Below are positions 51,097 to 60,700 of a stretch of 64,000 bases of DNA, piece after piece. The stretch is taken from NCBI GenBank assembly GCA_963797475.1, contig CAWCPR010000001.1, forward strand, positions 1,426,001 through 1,490,000. Direction: 5' to 3'. Position 1 is the first letter of the stretch. The number at the start of each line of letters is the position of its first letter. Both the position numbers and the translations under genes were made by a program. Under the pieces are notes generated by a model. That model saw nothing but the letters and a program-made list of their open reading frames with translations, did not search any database and was not told the origin of the DNA. This DNA comes from CAWCPR01 sp963797475 (lineage in GTDB: Bacteria; Chloroflexota; Anaerolineae; Anaerolineales; UBA4823).

Positions 51097-54000
51097 CTAA
51101 ATGTTCTTTAACTTCTTTAAGATCAGAACCTCGATCTGTTCCTCGGTGAGGTTCTCCAGCTCAGAAAGATCTTCCAAACCGGATGTTCCGGTTTCTTGTA
51201 ATTCAAGAGAGGCCAGATCTTTTGTCGAGGAAGGATGGAGACTGGTACCGAAGAGTACAGTTTCAAGGTATCCGGCAACAGCTTCAATGGATGGATAATC
51301 GTAAATTAAAGTTGAGGGCAGAGTAACCTCTAAGCGCAAACCTTTCTGCAGCCTGCTCTTCAGCTCCAACGCCAGGAGTGAGTCGACGCCCAAATCCATC
51401 AAATGTTGGCGCCGGTCGAGTTTCTCCGGGTTTGGAAGGCGTAAGATGTGGGCTAGTTGCTGGCGCACATAGTCGATCAGCAATTCTATACGCTCTCCAG
51501 GCAGCGCCGACAGGAGCCCTTCAAGCTGGGGATCCGGCTCCTTCTCCTTTCTTTGTGGTACGCTGGATATGCCCGAAACGACTTGGGGAACTAGGAAAGA
51601 TTCGATGGCATTGGGTGCTCCGCCCAGGGAAGTGTGCGCCATTAAGATGTGGCTTCCTAATATCGACGCTGGCGTCCCTGCCTCCGGGAATGAAGCTGAG
51701 CCCACAAAGCCGGTTGCCTGCAAAGCCTCCATCCACTGGGGAGCAGAAAGAAGTGGCGTGCTGCTACGCAAACTGTCCTCAAACCGGCCCCAGCCTTCGA
51801 TGAGCGCGGTGGTCACATCGAACCAGGCCAATGGTTCCGTAACCTCGAATGCTAGCAACATTCCCCCAGGCCCAAGAAGGGAATTTATTTTCTGGAGAGC
51901 CTGGGGCAAATCTCGGGTAGCGTGTAGAACATTGGCAGCGATGATTATATCAAACCAATGAAGGGGGAAGCCCTGGGACTGAGGGTCTACCTCCAGGTCC
52001 AATTGGCTGTAGCGGATGAAGGGGAATTCGTGGAATTTTTCCTCTGCTCGGCTGAGAAACAGCTCGGAAATGTCGGTAAAGATGTACTCCGTGGTTTCAG
52101 AATGCAGGCCAGGCAGCAGGACAGAGGTCGTCCCTCCAGAACCAGCCCCGACTTCCAGGATGCGTAGTTTCCGATTTCGAGGAAATCCCTGAACTACAGC
52201 CTGGAGAAGTCTTCGAAGCAGGCCATTGAAATAAGCAACCAGGGGCCACTCTTTGTACAGGAATTCCGCGGTTTGAAAAGACCCACCTGGGAAAAGGATT
52301 TCGAGTGGGCTTTCTGTGCCTCTCAGGACTTGTAACAATCGTTCGCTGGAACGTTTCATGTAATCGACCAGGAGGGGGATATCCGCCAGGGCGAGCGGAA
52401 CCGGCTGCGAGAAAACATTCAGGACATCTACTCCCAATGGGCTGTTACAGACGAAAGATTCCCCTTCTTGACGAAGATATCCTTCCTTCCTCAAGCACAG
52501 CAACCAGCGTCGAATCAATAAGTCGTAGTGTTGTAGGAATCCCGAGCTTTTTATCAGCTCGGCCGCCGAATGGCTTTCGCCCAATTCCTGAAAAATCCCC
52601 AGCTCATGAAAAGCCCGGATAATGGAAGCTGTGGTCAAGCGTTCCAGATACTGCCACTTCTCAGGATAACTGCTCAAGTTGAGATCCAGAGGGCCTTGTG
52701 TCTCCTGTTGACGACCGGCTTCGATCAAAACCGGCCACAGCTCGGCCGGGGTGGCTATCTCTTTCGTAGCAAGCCTGGAGGCATGGATCTGATCCGACCA
52801 ATAACGTTCTCGCTGCCAAGGATAAGTCGGCAAGGAGACGCGACGGCGGGAATAATCCCGGTCGAACCCAACCCAATCTACGCTCACCCCTTGTGTGTAA
52901 AGGGCTGCCAGGCTTTCAAGGATCTGCTGCCAATCATCCCGACCTTGACGCAAAGAAGGCAACCACACTCCCTGATCTCCACCCTGATCGGCAAAACAGC
53001 GCCGACCCATCGCCAACAAGGTGGGATTGGGCCCGATCTCAACAAACAGCTCAATGCCCTGTGTGTGCATCGTCTGCATAGCATCTGCAAAACGTACCGG
53101 TTGACGTAAATGGCGTCGCCAGTAAGCAGCGTTCCCGACTTCTAGATTTGAAGCTAACTCTCCAGTCAACGCCGAAACCAGGCCGATCTTGGTCTCTTGA
53201 TAAGACACCTCCGCAGCCACGGCCTCGAATTCGTCTAGAATCGGGTCGAGCAGAGGTGAGTGGGCCGCCTGGGTTACCGCCAGTATTTGCGAACGGATTC
53301 GCTGTGCTCTCAGCGCAGCAGTCACTTCCTGAACGGCGGATCTTTCTCCGGAGATCACGACGTTCTGCGGTCCATTGATGGCTGCAATTGAGACCCTGCC
53401 GCCGCTTCGGGATATTTGTTCTGCTATGGTTTTTTCGTCCGCAAACACGGCTGCCATCTCGCCTTGCTGAGGCAGAGAATCCATCAACCGGCCGCGGGTC
53501 GCCACCAATTTCAGCCCATCTTCCAGGCTGAACAACCCGGTGAAGCAGGCTGCAGCATATTCACCAATGCTGTGTCCCAACACCAATGTAGGCTTGATCC
53601 CCCAGCTTTGCCATAATTGTGCCAGGGCGATTTCGATTGCGAACAACGCCGGCTGGGCGTATTTCATTTCATCCAGCCGCCCAGCGTCGCCAGATTTGTA
53701 TAGAATATCAATGAGGGAGGAGTCCAGGTAGGTTTGCAGAAGCTCATTACACTTCTCGAAGACAGCCCGGAACGTGGGCTGAGTATCGTAGAGCTTACGA
53801 CCCATCTGTAGATAATGGGACCCGTGACCGGTGAATAAGAAAGCCACTTCCGGCTGCATGGACTCGTATATTTGATTGCTAAACAGCCGATCTGTTGTTT
53901 CCCCCGCTGAAAAGGCGCGTAATTCTTGGACAGCCTCGGACGAAGATGAGGCTACAAAGGCCAAGCGGTGGTCCAGGTGGGCACGGCCGGCGTTGGCTGT

Positions 54001-55545
54001 AAAGCATACATCCGCAAAATTCGTCGAGGATGCAGATAAATACGTGGCATAGCGGCTTGCCAATTCCTGCAGAGCGGTTGGCTGCTTGGCAGATAAGGTC
54101 AATACATGGACAGGCCGCTCATCTTCAGCAACCTTTTCCACGAGTTCAGGAGCGGCTTCTAGAATCAAGTGAGCATTCGTGCCGCTGAACCCGAATGAAC
54201 TGGTCCCAACCAGATAGCGAGAATCAATGGGTTGCAGAGGTATGGAGTTTACGGGAACATCCACCGGCAGGCTTTCCCAGGGTATGTATGGGTTAAGCTC
54301 CTGGAGATGCAAGTGGGGAGGAATCTCACGGTGTTGCAGCACCAAGACCGCTTTCATTAAGCCCGCTACTCCCGCCGCTGACTCCAGGTGTCCCATATTC
54401 GTTTTCACCGAGCCAATCTGTAAGCGGCTTTCTGCCGGCCGACCCCGACTTAAAACCTTCGCCAGCGCCTGAACTTCAATAGGATCACCCAAGGATGTAC
54501 CAGTTCCATGAGTTTCTACGTAGGCAACCTGAGCTGGGTGAACGCCGCCATTCGCTAACGCCGATTCAATCACTGCTTGCTGTGATAAACCATTAGGGAC
54601 GGTGAGGCCGGTGCTGCGACCATCCTGGTTTACGGCTGATCCCCGAATAACTGCCAGGATACGGTCGTTTTCAGCCCGGGCATCGGAAAGGCGCTTAAGA
54701 ACTACCATCCCACAGCCCTCCGAACGGACAAATCCGTCGGCGCGCGCGTCGAAAGCTTTGCAGCGTCCATCTGGAGAGATCATCCTGGCTCGAGAGAAGT
54801 TAATCAGTATCTCAGGTTGCAGGATAATATTCACCCCACCGGCAAGCGCCATACGACATTCTCCACTGCGCAGGCTCTGTACAGCTTCATGAACTGCGAC
54901 CAGGGAAGAAGAACAAGCAGAGTCGATAGATAATGCCGGTCCTTGCAGCCCCAACAGGTAAGAGATTCGTCCGGATGCCGCACTGTGGGTAGTACCAGTC
55001 GCCAGGTAAATATCAATTGCTTCCCGATCCCCACTTGTCAATTGGTGAAAATAGTCGTTCGTTGAGATACCGATAAAAACACCTGTTGCGCTGCCATTCA
55101 ATTGGTCGGGAGCCTGTCCGGCATTCTCCAGGGCCTCCCAGGACACTTCTAAGAGCAAGCGGTGTTGTGGATCTAATCCGATCGCTTCTCTAGGCGAAAT
55201 CCCAAAGAATTGGGGGTCGAATTTGTCAATCTCCTTTAAGAATCCACCCCAACGGGTGATAATCTTCCCGGGGGTGTCTGGATCGGGATCGTATAACTCA
55301 TCAATATTCCAACGGTCAGGGGGTACTTCTCGAATCGCGTCCACACCGTTGATGAGCAAGTCCCAATAAGCATCCGGACTGTTGGCGTCACCTGGGAAAC
55401 GACAACCCATACCAATGATTGCGATTGGTTCCTGACGGGCCCTTTCGAGTTCATTTAGCCGGGCGCGAAGGTCGCGCAACTCAAAAAGCGCTTGCTTAAC
55501 TGGAGACAATTCTGTAATTTGGTCGTTCATCCGATTTGTTGTCAT
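51097..55545 (-). CDS. PKS module C: KS-AT-MT-ACP (non-reducing, C-methylating)
   Basis: 1482 residues. KS (about 55420-54150) has DSACSSSL, ETHGTGT and KTNMGHLESAAG. AT (about 53870-52900) has GHSIGEY, but TQAAHSP at the specificity position instead of HAFH. A C-methyltransferase (about 52640-51690) has ILEVGAGSGGTT, FTDISELF and IIAANVLHAT, preceded by its usual helical lid. ACP Ser is near residue 1389 in DLGVDSLLALEL. The tail ends with the helix LENLTEEQIEVLILKKL. There is no KR, DH or ER, so an alpha-methylated beta-keto thioester is expected. Two methylations (gem-dimethyl) are possible if the AT also accepts methylmalonyl-CoA. It lies 6 bp behind module B and 11 bp ahead of module D. 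Confidence 0.92.
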   Translation of the reverse strand: MTTNRMNDQITELSPVKQALFELRDLRARLNELERARQEPIAIIGMGCRFPGDANSPDAYWDLLINGVDAIREVPPDRWNIDELYDPDPDTPGKIITRWGGFLKEIDKFDPQFFGISPREAIGLDPQHRLLLEVSWEALENAGQAPDQLNGSATGVFIGISTNDYFHQLTSGDREAIDIYLATGTTHSAASGRISYLLGLQGPALSIDSACSSSLVAVHEAVQSLRSGECRMALAGGVNIILQPEILINFSRARMISPDGRCKAFDARADGFVRSEGCGMVVLKRLSDARAENDRILAVIRGSAVNQDGRSTGLTVPNGLSQQAVIESALANGGVHPAQVAYVETHGTGTSLGDPIEVQALAKVLSRGRPAESRLQIGSVKTNMGHLESAAGVAGLMKAVLVLQHREIPPHLHLQELNPYIPWESLPVDVPVNSIPLQPIDSRYLVGTSSFGFSGTNAHLILEAAPELVEKVAEDERPVHVLTLSAKQPTALQELASRYATYLSASSTNFADVCFTANAGRAHLDHRLAFVASSSSEAVQELRAFSAGETTDRLFSNQIYESMQPEVAFLFTGHGSHYLQMGRKLYDTQPTFRAVFEKCNELLQTYLDSSLIDILYKSGDAGRLDEMKYAQPALFAIEIALAQLWQSWGIKPTLVLGHSIGEYAAACFTGLFSLEDGLKLVATRGRLMDSLPQQGEMAAVFADEKTIAEQISRSGGRVSIAAINGPQNVVISGERSAVQEVTAALRAQRIRSQILAVTQAAHSPLLDPILDEFEAVAAEVSYQETKIGLVSALTGELASNLEVGNAAYWRRHLRQPVRFADAMQTMHTQGIELFVEIGPNPTLLAMGRRCFADQGGDQGVWLPSLRQGRDDWQQILESLAALYTQGVSVDWVGFDRDYSRRRVSLPTYPWQRERYWSDQIHASRLATKEIATPAELWPVLIEAGRQQETQGPLDLNLSSYPEKWQYLERLTTASIIRAFHELGIFQELGESHSAAELIKSSGFLQHYDLLIRRWLLCLRKEGYLRQEGESFVCNSPLGVDVLNVFSQPVPLALADIPLLVDYMKRSSERLLQVLRGTESPLEILFPGGSFQTAEFLYKEWPLVAYFNGLLRRLLQAVVQGFPRNRKLRILEVGAGSGGTTSVLLPGLHSETTEYIFTDISELFLSRAEEKFHEFPFIRYSQLDLEVDPQSQGFPLHWFDIIIAANVLHATRDLPQALQKINSLLGPGGMLLAFEVTEPLAWFDVTTALIEGWGRFEDSLRSSTPLLSAPQWMEALQATGFVGSASFPEAGTPASILGSHILMAHTSLGGAPNAIESFLVPQVVSGISSVPQRKEKEPDPQLEGLLSALPGERIELLIDYVRQQLAHILRLPNPEKLDRRQHLMDLGVDSLLALELKSRLQKGLRLEVTLPSTLIYDYPSIEAVAGYLETVLFGTSLHPSSTKDLASLELQETGTSGLEDLSELENLTEEQIEVLILKKLKNI

Positions 55546-55551
55546 AAGGGA

Positions 55552-57759
55552 TCACGACCTCCTGGTTCCTTCGCCTCCACGTAGCTGGATCAGTTCGGAT
55601 AAAAGTATCGCTTCGGCTTCTTCATCCGAAATATTCTCCAGGTCGGCAAGAGCGGACTGTTGAGCCTCACTTTGGGATTTCTCCTCCGTCGGTTCGCCTT
55701 CTCCTTCTTCACCAAACAGTTTATTTAATAAGTATTCAGCCAAGGCAGACGAAGTTGTATAGTCAAACACCAAAGTTGCCGGCAGTGGTTGATCAAGATG
55801 CAGCCCATTCCCTAATAAATTGCGGAGTTCAACCGCCATTAGTGAATCCAGCCCCAATTCCTGTAAGGGTTGGTTTCGATTTAATGGAAAGGAGGCCTCC
55901 AAGCCAAGAACCTTGATCACTTGTTCTTGAACATGTCCGAGCATTATATTCATTCGTTTACTGGCAGGCGCTTGATCCAAACGCTCTCGCAAATTTATTT
56001 GAGGGGAAGATTTTTGCTGACTCATTTCTGAAACAGCTTCCTGGCCAATCACTCTCTGGGCCAGGCCTGAATACAAAGGAGCTTGCCCATCGGATTGAAG
56101 GCTGAACCGAGCCCAATCCACAACTACGACACCCACGCTAGCAGGGGAATGACCCTCAAAAACAGGCTGTTTCATTAAAAGCTCGAGGGCGGCGATCCCT
56201 TGTTCAGGAGTCATATTCAGGATGCCTCGGTCGGTCAGCCGGTCACTTATTTTTTGCCCTGCTGCTGCTCCAACCCGGGCCCATGGACCCCAATCGATGC
56301 TGAGAACGGGCAAATCCTGGGCGCGGCGGTATTGTGCAAGGGCGTCCAGAAATGCACTCGCAGCTACGTGATTGCCTTGACCAGGCGAACCCAACATGAA
56401 CACTGCCGAAGAAAATATGACGAAAAAGTCTAAAGAAAGAGAGCGTGTGTATTCATGCAAAAGCCAACCGCCATCAACCTTGGGCCCAAAAACATGCTTG
56501 AACTGTTCCCAGCTCTGTTGAAGTAATACACCATCCGACAACGTACCGGCTGCATGGAACACTCCCCGCAACCGTGGACCGCTATGGCCAATCTCTGCCA
56601 TCAGTCGGCTGACGTCCTCAGATCGCGAGACGTCTGCTTGCACAATCCTGATCTCCGCTCCGACCTGCTGAAGGTCGAGAACAAACTGCTCATCTTCTTT
56701 GGATGGTAGACGGCGCCCGACCAAAACCAAATGCCTTGCCCCTCGCTCTACCAACCAGCTTGCCACAGATTTTCCGAGGCCTCCCAGGCCGCCAGTAATC
56801 AAATATGTGCCTTTTGATCGGATAGGTGTGGTCAGCGGCATTTGGGAATGAAGAATAACAATTTTGCCAGTATGTTTCGCCTGCGCCATATAACGGAAGG
56901 CTGATGCCGCCTGCATTATAGAGAACTTTTTGATGGGTAGAGGTTCCAATTCTCCAGTGTCGAAAGCTGGAATCAGCTCTTCGAATAAAGTCGGGATTAG
57001 GCCAGGATTGGTGTTGGCTTCTTCCAATAGATCGATGGTATGGTAAGTCGCCGATGGTTTTACCTTCTTGAACTGTTCTGGAGTCCAAATGCCGCGTTTG
57101 CCGATTTCCAGAAAGCAGCCGTCATTCGCCAGGACCTGGATGCTCTTCTCAATAAATTCCTCAGACAGTGAATTCAGCACCAGATCAACTCCTTGCCCAT
57201 CCGTAATCCGCTGGATCTCGGTACAAAAATCAAGCGTGCGTGAGTCCATGACATGCTGAACGCCCATCTCGTGCAGCAAGGCGCGCTTGCCAGGCGAGCC
57301 TGCGGTAGCGAAGATTTCGGCCCCGGCGCGTTGTGCTAACTGAATAGCCGCCAAACCCACCCCTCCGGCGGCAGCATGGATTAAAACCTTGTCGTGGGGT
57401 TTTATCTTGCCTAACTGATTCAAAGCATAACTGGCAGTTAGAAAAGCAGAAGGAAGTGTAGCCGCTTCTGCATAGGTCAACCCTTTTGGTATGCGTGCGA
57501 TGAAATTCGCGGAAGTATTGACATGAGAAGAAAGGCTGCCCGGAGCGACCGCCACAACTTCATCCCCAACTTGCCACCCGCTTACTTCGGGACCAACCGC
57601 TGAGATCCTCCCAACACATTCGCTGCCGAGCGGCGCTTCGCTTCCAGGATACATCCCTAGAGCCATCAGCACATCTCGAAACCCCAGACCCGAAGCGTAG
57701 ACTTCAATTTCCACTTCTCCAGGATCTGGGGAACGCCGTAAGTGTGTAGTAAACTCCAA
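55552..57759 (-). CDS. PKS module B, C-terminal fragment: ER-KR-ACP
   Basis: The nominal TTG start at 57759 lies inside the ER; the frame is in fact open to about 57785, where it joins the upstream ORF. The ER (about 57770-56820) has GLGFRDVLMALGMYPG and LIHAAAGGVGLAAIQ. The KR (about 56800-56260) has YLITGGLGGLGKS and Ser in IFSSAVF, but GQGNHVAASAFLDA: catalytic Tyr and Asn positions are His and Ser, so activity is doubtful. ACP has ELGLDSLMAVEL. The C-terminal helix reads LENISDEEAEAILLSELIQ, followed by a short basic tail. AGGAGG in its last codons can serve as ribosome site for module C. The restored protein is about 2206 residues. Confidence 0.87.
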   Translation of the reverse strand: MEFTTHLRRSPDPGEVEIEVYASGLGFRDVLMALGMYPGSEAPLGSECVGRISAVGPEVSGWQVGDEVVAVAPGSLSSHVNTSANFIARIPKGLTYAEAATLPSAFLTASYALNQLGKIKPHDKVLIHAAAGGVGLAAIQLAQRAGAEIFATAGSPGKRALLHEMGVQHVMDSRTLDFCTEIQRITDGQGVDLVLNSLSEEFIEKSIQVLANDGCFLEIGKRGIWTPEQFKKVKPSATYHTIDLLEEANTNPGLIPTLFEELIPAFDTGELEPLPIKKFSIMQAASAFRYMAQAKHTGKIVILHSQMPLTTPIRSKGTYLITGGLGGLGKSVASWLVERGARHLVLVGRRLPSKEDEQFVLDLQQVGAEIRIVQADVSRSEDVSRLMAEIGHSGPRLRGVFHAAGTLSDGVLLQQSWEQFKHVFGPKVDGGWLLHEYTRSLSLDFFVIFSSAVFMLGSPGQGNHVAASAFLDALAQYRRAQDLPVLSIDWGPWARVGAAAGQKISDRLTDRGILNMTPEQGIAALELLMKQPVFEGHSPASVGVVVVDWARFSLQSDGQAPLYSGLAQRVIGQEAVSEMSQQKSSPQINLRERLDQAPASKRMNIMLGHVQEQVIKVLGLEASFPLNRNQPLQELGLDSLMAVELRNLLGNGLHLDQPLPATLVFDYTTSSALAEYLLNKLFGEEGEGEPTEEKSQSEAQQSALADLENISDEEAEAILLSELIQLRGGEGTRRS

Positions 57760-60700
57760 TTTTTCGAAAGTGCCTTTTTCTCTTAAAATTTAACTCGTAG
57801 CGCTCATTTTTTCGCCTGGCTGGGCTCTCTATCCCTTCCAGAATTGAACTGCGAACCATCCGGGGCACATAATATTGTCCATTGTACAAGGCGATCTGGT
57901 TTTCATCGCCGCGGACTGCCAGAGTTTCCAGCAGTTTCTCAGAGGCAAATTCATCCTTTGAGATATCGAGATCTAGGCAGACGCAATTGAATTCCGGGTG
58001 TTCTTGGGCAATAACCTTGCCCAACCCCCACAGAGTGGCTGTCGTAGGGTTATTCGGATTACCATCTTCTTCAGCTGCGAACCTAAAGGCTTTCCGAGTA
58101 ACCAGGGTTAAGCCCTGTGGGAGCCCAATACCCCGTAGAGCTAGCGCCTGAGCGAGATGCAATGCCCCCGCGCAGAAGATTTCCTGATATTTTCCAGGGT
58201 TTGTGTTATCCCCAATCACGTCAGGAACATCCAAGGCCCACAAATATAGAACTCCCTGATATTCAGTTTCTCCGGTCGAGTCCAGAAGGCTCAGGAAATC
58301 CTCGGGATTCGTTGGATTCAGAATGTAATTGTCCGGTCCTTTTACCAGGTAGGAACTCCCAGGGCGCACAACTGTGCAATGGCATTTCGTTTTTTCAAGA
58401 TATTTTTGAATAGATCCACCCATCCCTTTGCCATCGGCAAAGATGAGCCAGTTGCCGGGGGCCGGTTTTTGCTTAGCGGTGAGAAAATGGGCTGGCTGCC
58501 AGGCAACTTCATACAACCAATTTTTTAAGAGTTGCGACTGAAGGTCGCTCGTCTGAGGACGTACAAATGTCAATCCCTTGATTTGGGCCAACAATTCGCC
58601 GGTTTCAGCGTACAGGTGTATATCTGCGCCAATTGCTCCTTGGTTTGTCGTTGTGGAAGCTTGAATAGAGATATGCGACCAGAATATTTGTCCTGGATCG
58701 GCATATAACCTCAACTCATCAAGGTGGAATGGCAGGTAAGTTTGGCCATCTTCCGGCAGAAGTGTGCCGATCGGTTGTAAACAAGCGTCTAGAAGGGCTG
58801 GATGGATATAAAATTCGCCTAACGACAATAGCTCATTCGGTCGTATCTTTGCCAAGACCTCTCCTTCTCCAAGCCAGATTTGCTCCAGGTTGTGGAAGGT
58901 AGGCCCAAAATCTAACCCACGGTCTTGCATAGTTTTATAGAATTGCGTTAGTGGGTAGGAAACTGAGCAACGGGATTGCAACGAGGTCAGATTTTCGCCA
59001 ATATCTGCTGACACTGCGGCAGCCTGGCGAATGCTGGCATTCATGTGTAACTTCCAATCGCCAGATGTTTCATCCAGGCTCACTATCTGTACAATCAGAC
59101 TTTTATCTTTCTCCGGCTTTGCCAGGATCTGGACCACTTTCTCAACCTCTGGTTGCATGGGGAGAGTTTCCTGAAAGGTAGCCGCTTCAATTGTGATCGT
59201 CTTTCCCAGGAGAACGTGTCCGGCAGCAATCAAAATTTCGATAAAGGCAGTAGCCGGCAGAATAATACCTCCTTGCACCAGGTGATCGGCCAGGAAAGTT
59301 TGATTGTTCAATGACAGACGAGTTTCAAAGATTTTTTCCTGGCTGGCGACTCGAAGTTGTTGACCGAGCAAGGGATGCAGGAATTCTCCTGACCGCTGGT
59401 TGCTAACAAGTTTAGGACCAGCTTCAACCCAGTACCGTTGGCGTTGGAATGGATAAGTAGGCAGGCTAACTTTGCGCCGTGGGCTATTCAGGTAGAATTG
59501 ATCCCAGTCGATGGTTGCCCCATGAGTATAAAGGATTGCCAAACTGTTTAGTATTTGATCCCAATCATTGCGGTCTTTTCGAATCGAAGGCAGCCAGGTT
59601 CCAAATCCTTCTGGGAGAACTCGCTTCGCGATCCCCAACAGGGTTGGGCTTGGACCAATTTCGATAAAGTGAGTCAGTCCCAGGTTGTGCAGCCGTTGCA
59701 CTGCATCAGCAAACCGTACAGTCTGGCGCATGTGTTGCCGCCAATAACTCACCTGAGAAGCTTCGCCGGCTTTTACTAAATCGCCGGTCAGGCAGGAAAT
59801 GTAGTCAATCTTTGGGTATGCGTAGCTGACTTCAGACGCAATTTGTTCAAATTCGTCTAATATTGGCTCAACCAATGGGGAGTGAGATGCTTGTGCGATA
59901 TCCAATATTCTCGAACGAATCCCTACTTGGCTGAGGCTTCGAATAACAGTGTGTACGGATTCTTTTGAACCGGAAATCACGATATTTTCACGGTTATTTA
60001 TGACTGCAATCGCCAATTGATCGAGATACGGCTCTAAAGCCGCGGCAACTCTCCCCTCGTCAGCGAATACGACCGCCATCGAGCCGGCTTCAGGTAGCTC
60101 ATCCATCAGCCGCCCACGAGCAGCGACCAGTTTGACCGCGTCCGGAAGGCTTAGAATCCCTGCAATGCATGCGGCTGCATACTCACCGACACTGTGTCCA
60201 ACCACTACTTCAGGCTTGATCCCCCATGAGAGCCATAATTTTGCCAGGCTATATTCCAGGGCAAACAATGCTGGTTGAGTGTATTTCATTCCCTCCAAAA
60301 ATAGCGGTGAGTCTTCGATTGAGTCAGGATACATCACAGCTGCGATTGGCTCATCCAAATAGGCTTGCAGTAATTCCTTAACCTCATCAAAGGCCTGCCG
60401 GAAAATTGGCGCCGTCTGATAAAGCATGTATCCCATTTTGCTATACTGAGATCCATGTCCGGTGAACATAAAAGCCACGCGAGGCATTTCCTGTTTTTCG
60501 AGCTCAGCAGAGACTAAGTTTGAACCTGGATCTCCGGCAGCAAATGCAGCCAGCTCATTTCGGATCTTTTCGACAAAATCTCCATAAACCGCCAGCCGGT
60601 GATTAAAATGTGATCGTCCGTAGTTAGCTGTAAAACAAATATCGCCAAGATCGATTTCAGGTTGCACTACCAAATGACGGTCAAAGCTTTCTGCCAAGTC

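Noticed and set aside
20943..57788. Programmed ribosomal frameshifting in the PKS genes
   Set aside because: The sites share no slippery heptamer or following structure, lie inside essential folds (AT, DH, ER, sulfotransferase), and differ in direction. Indel error explains them more simply.
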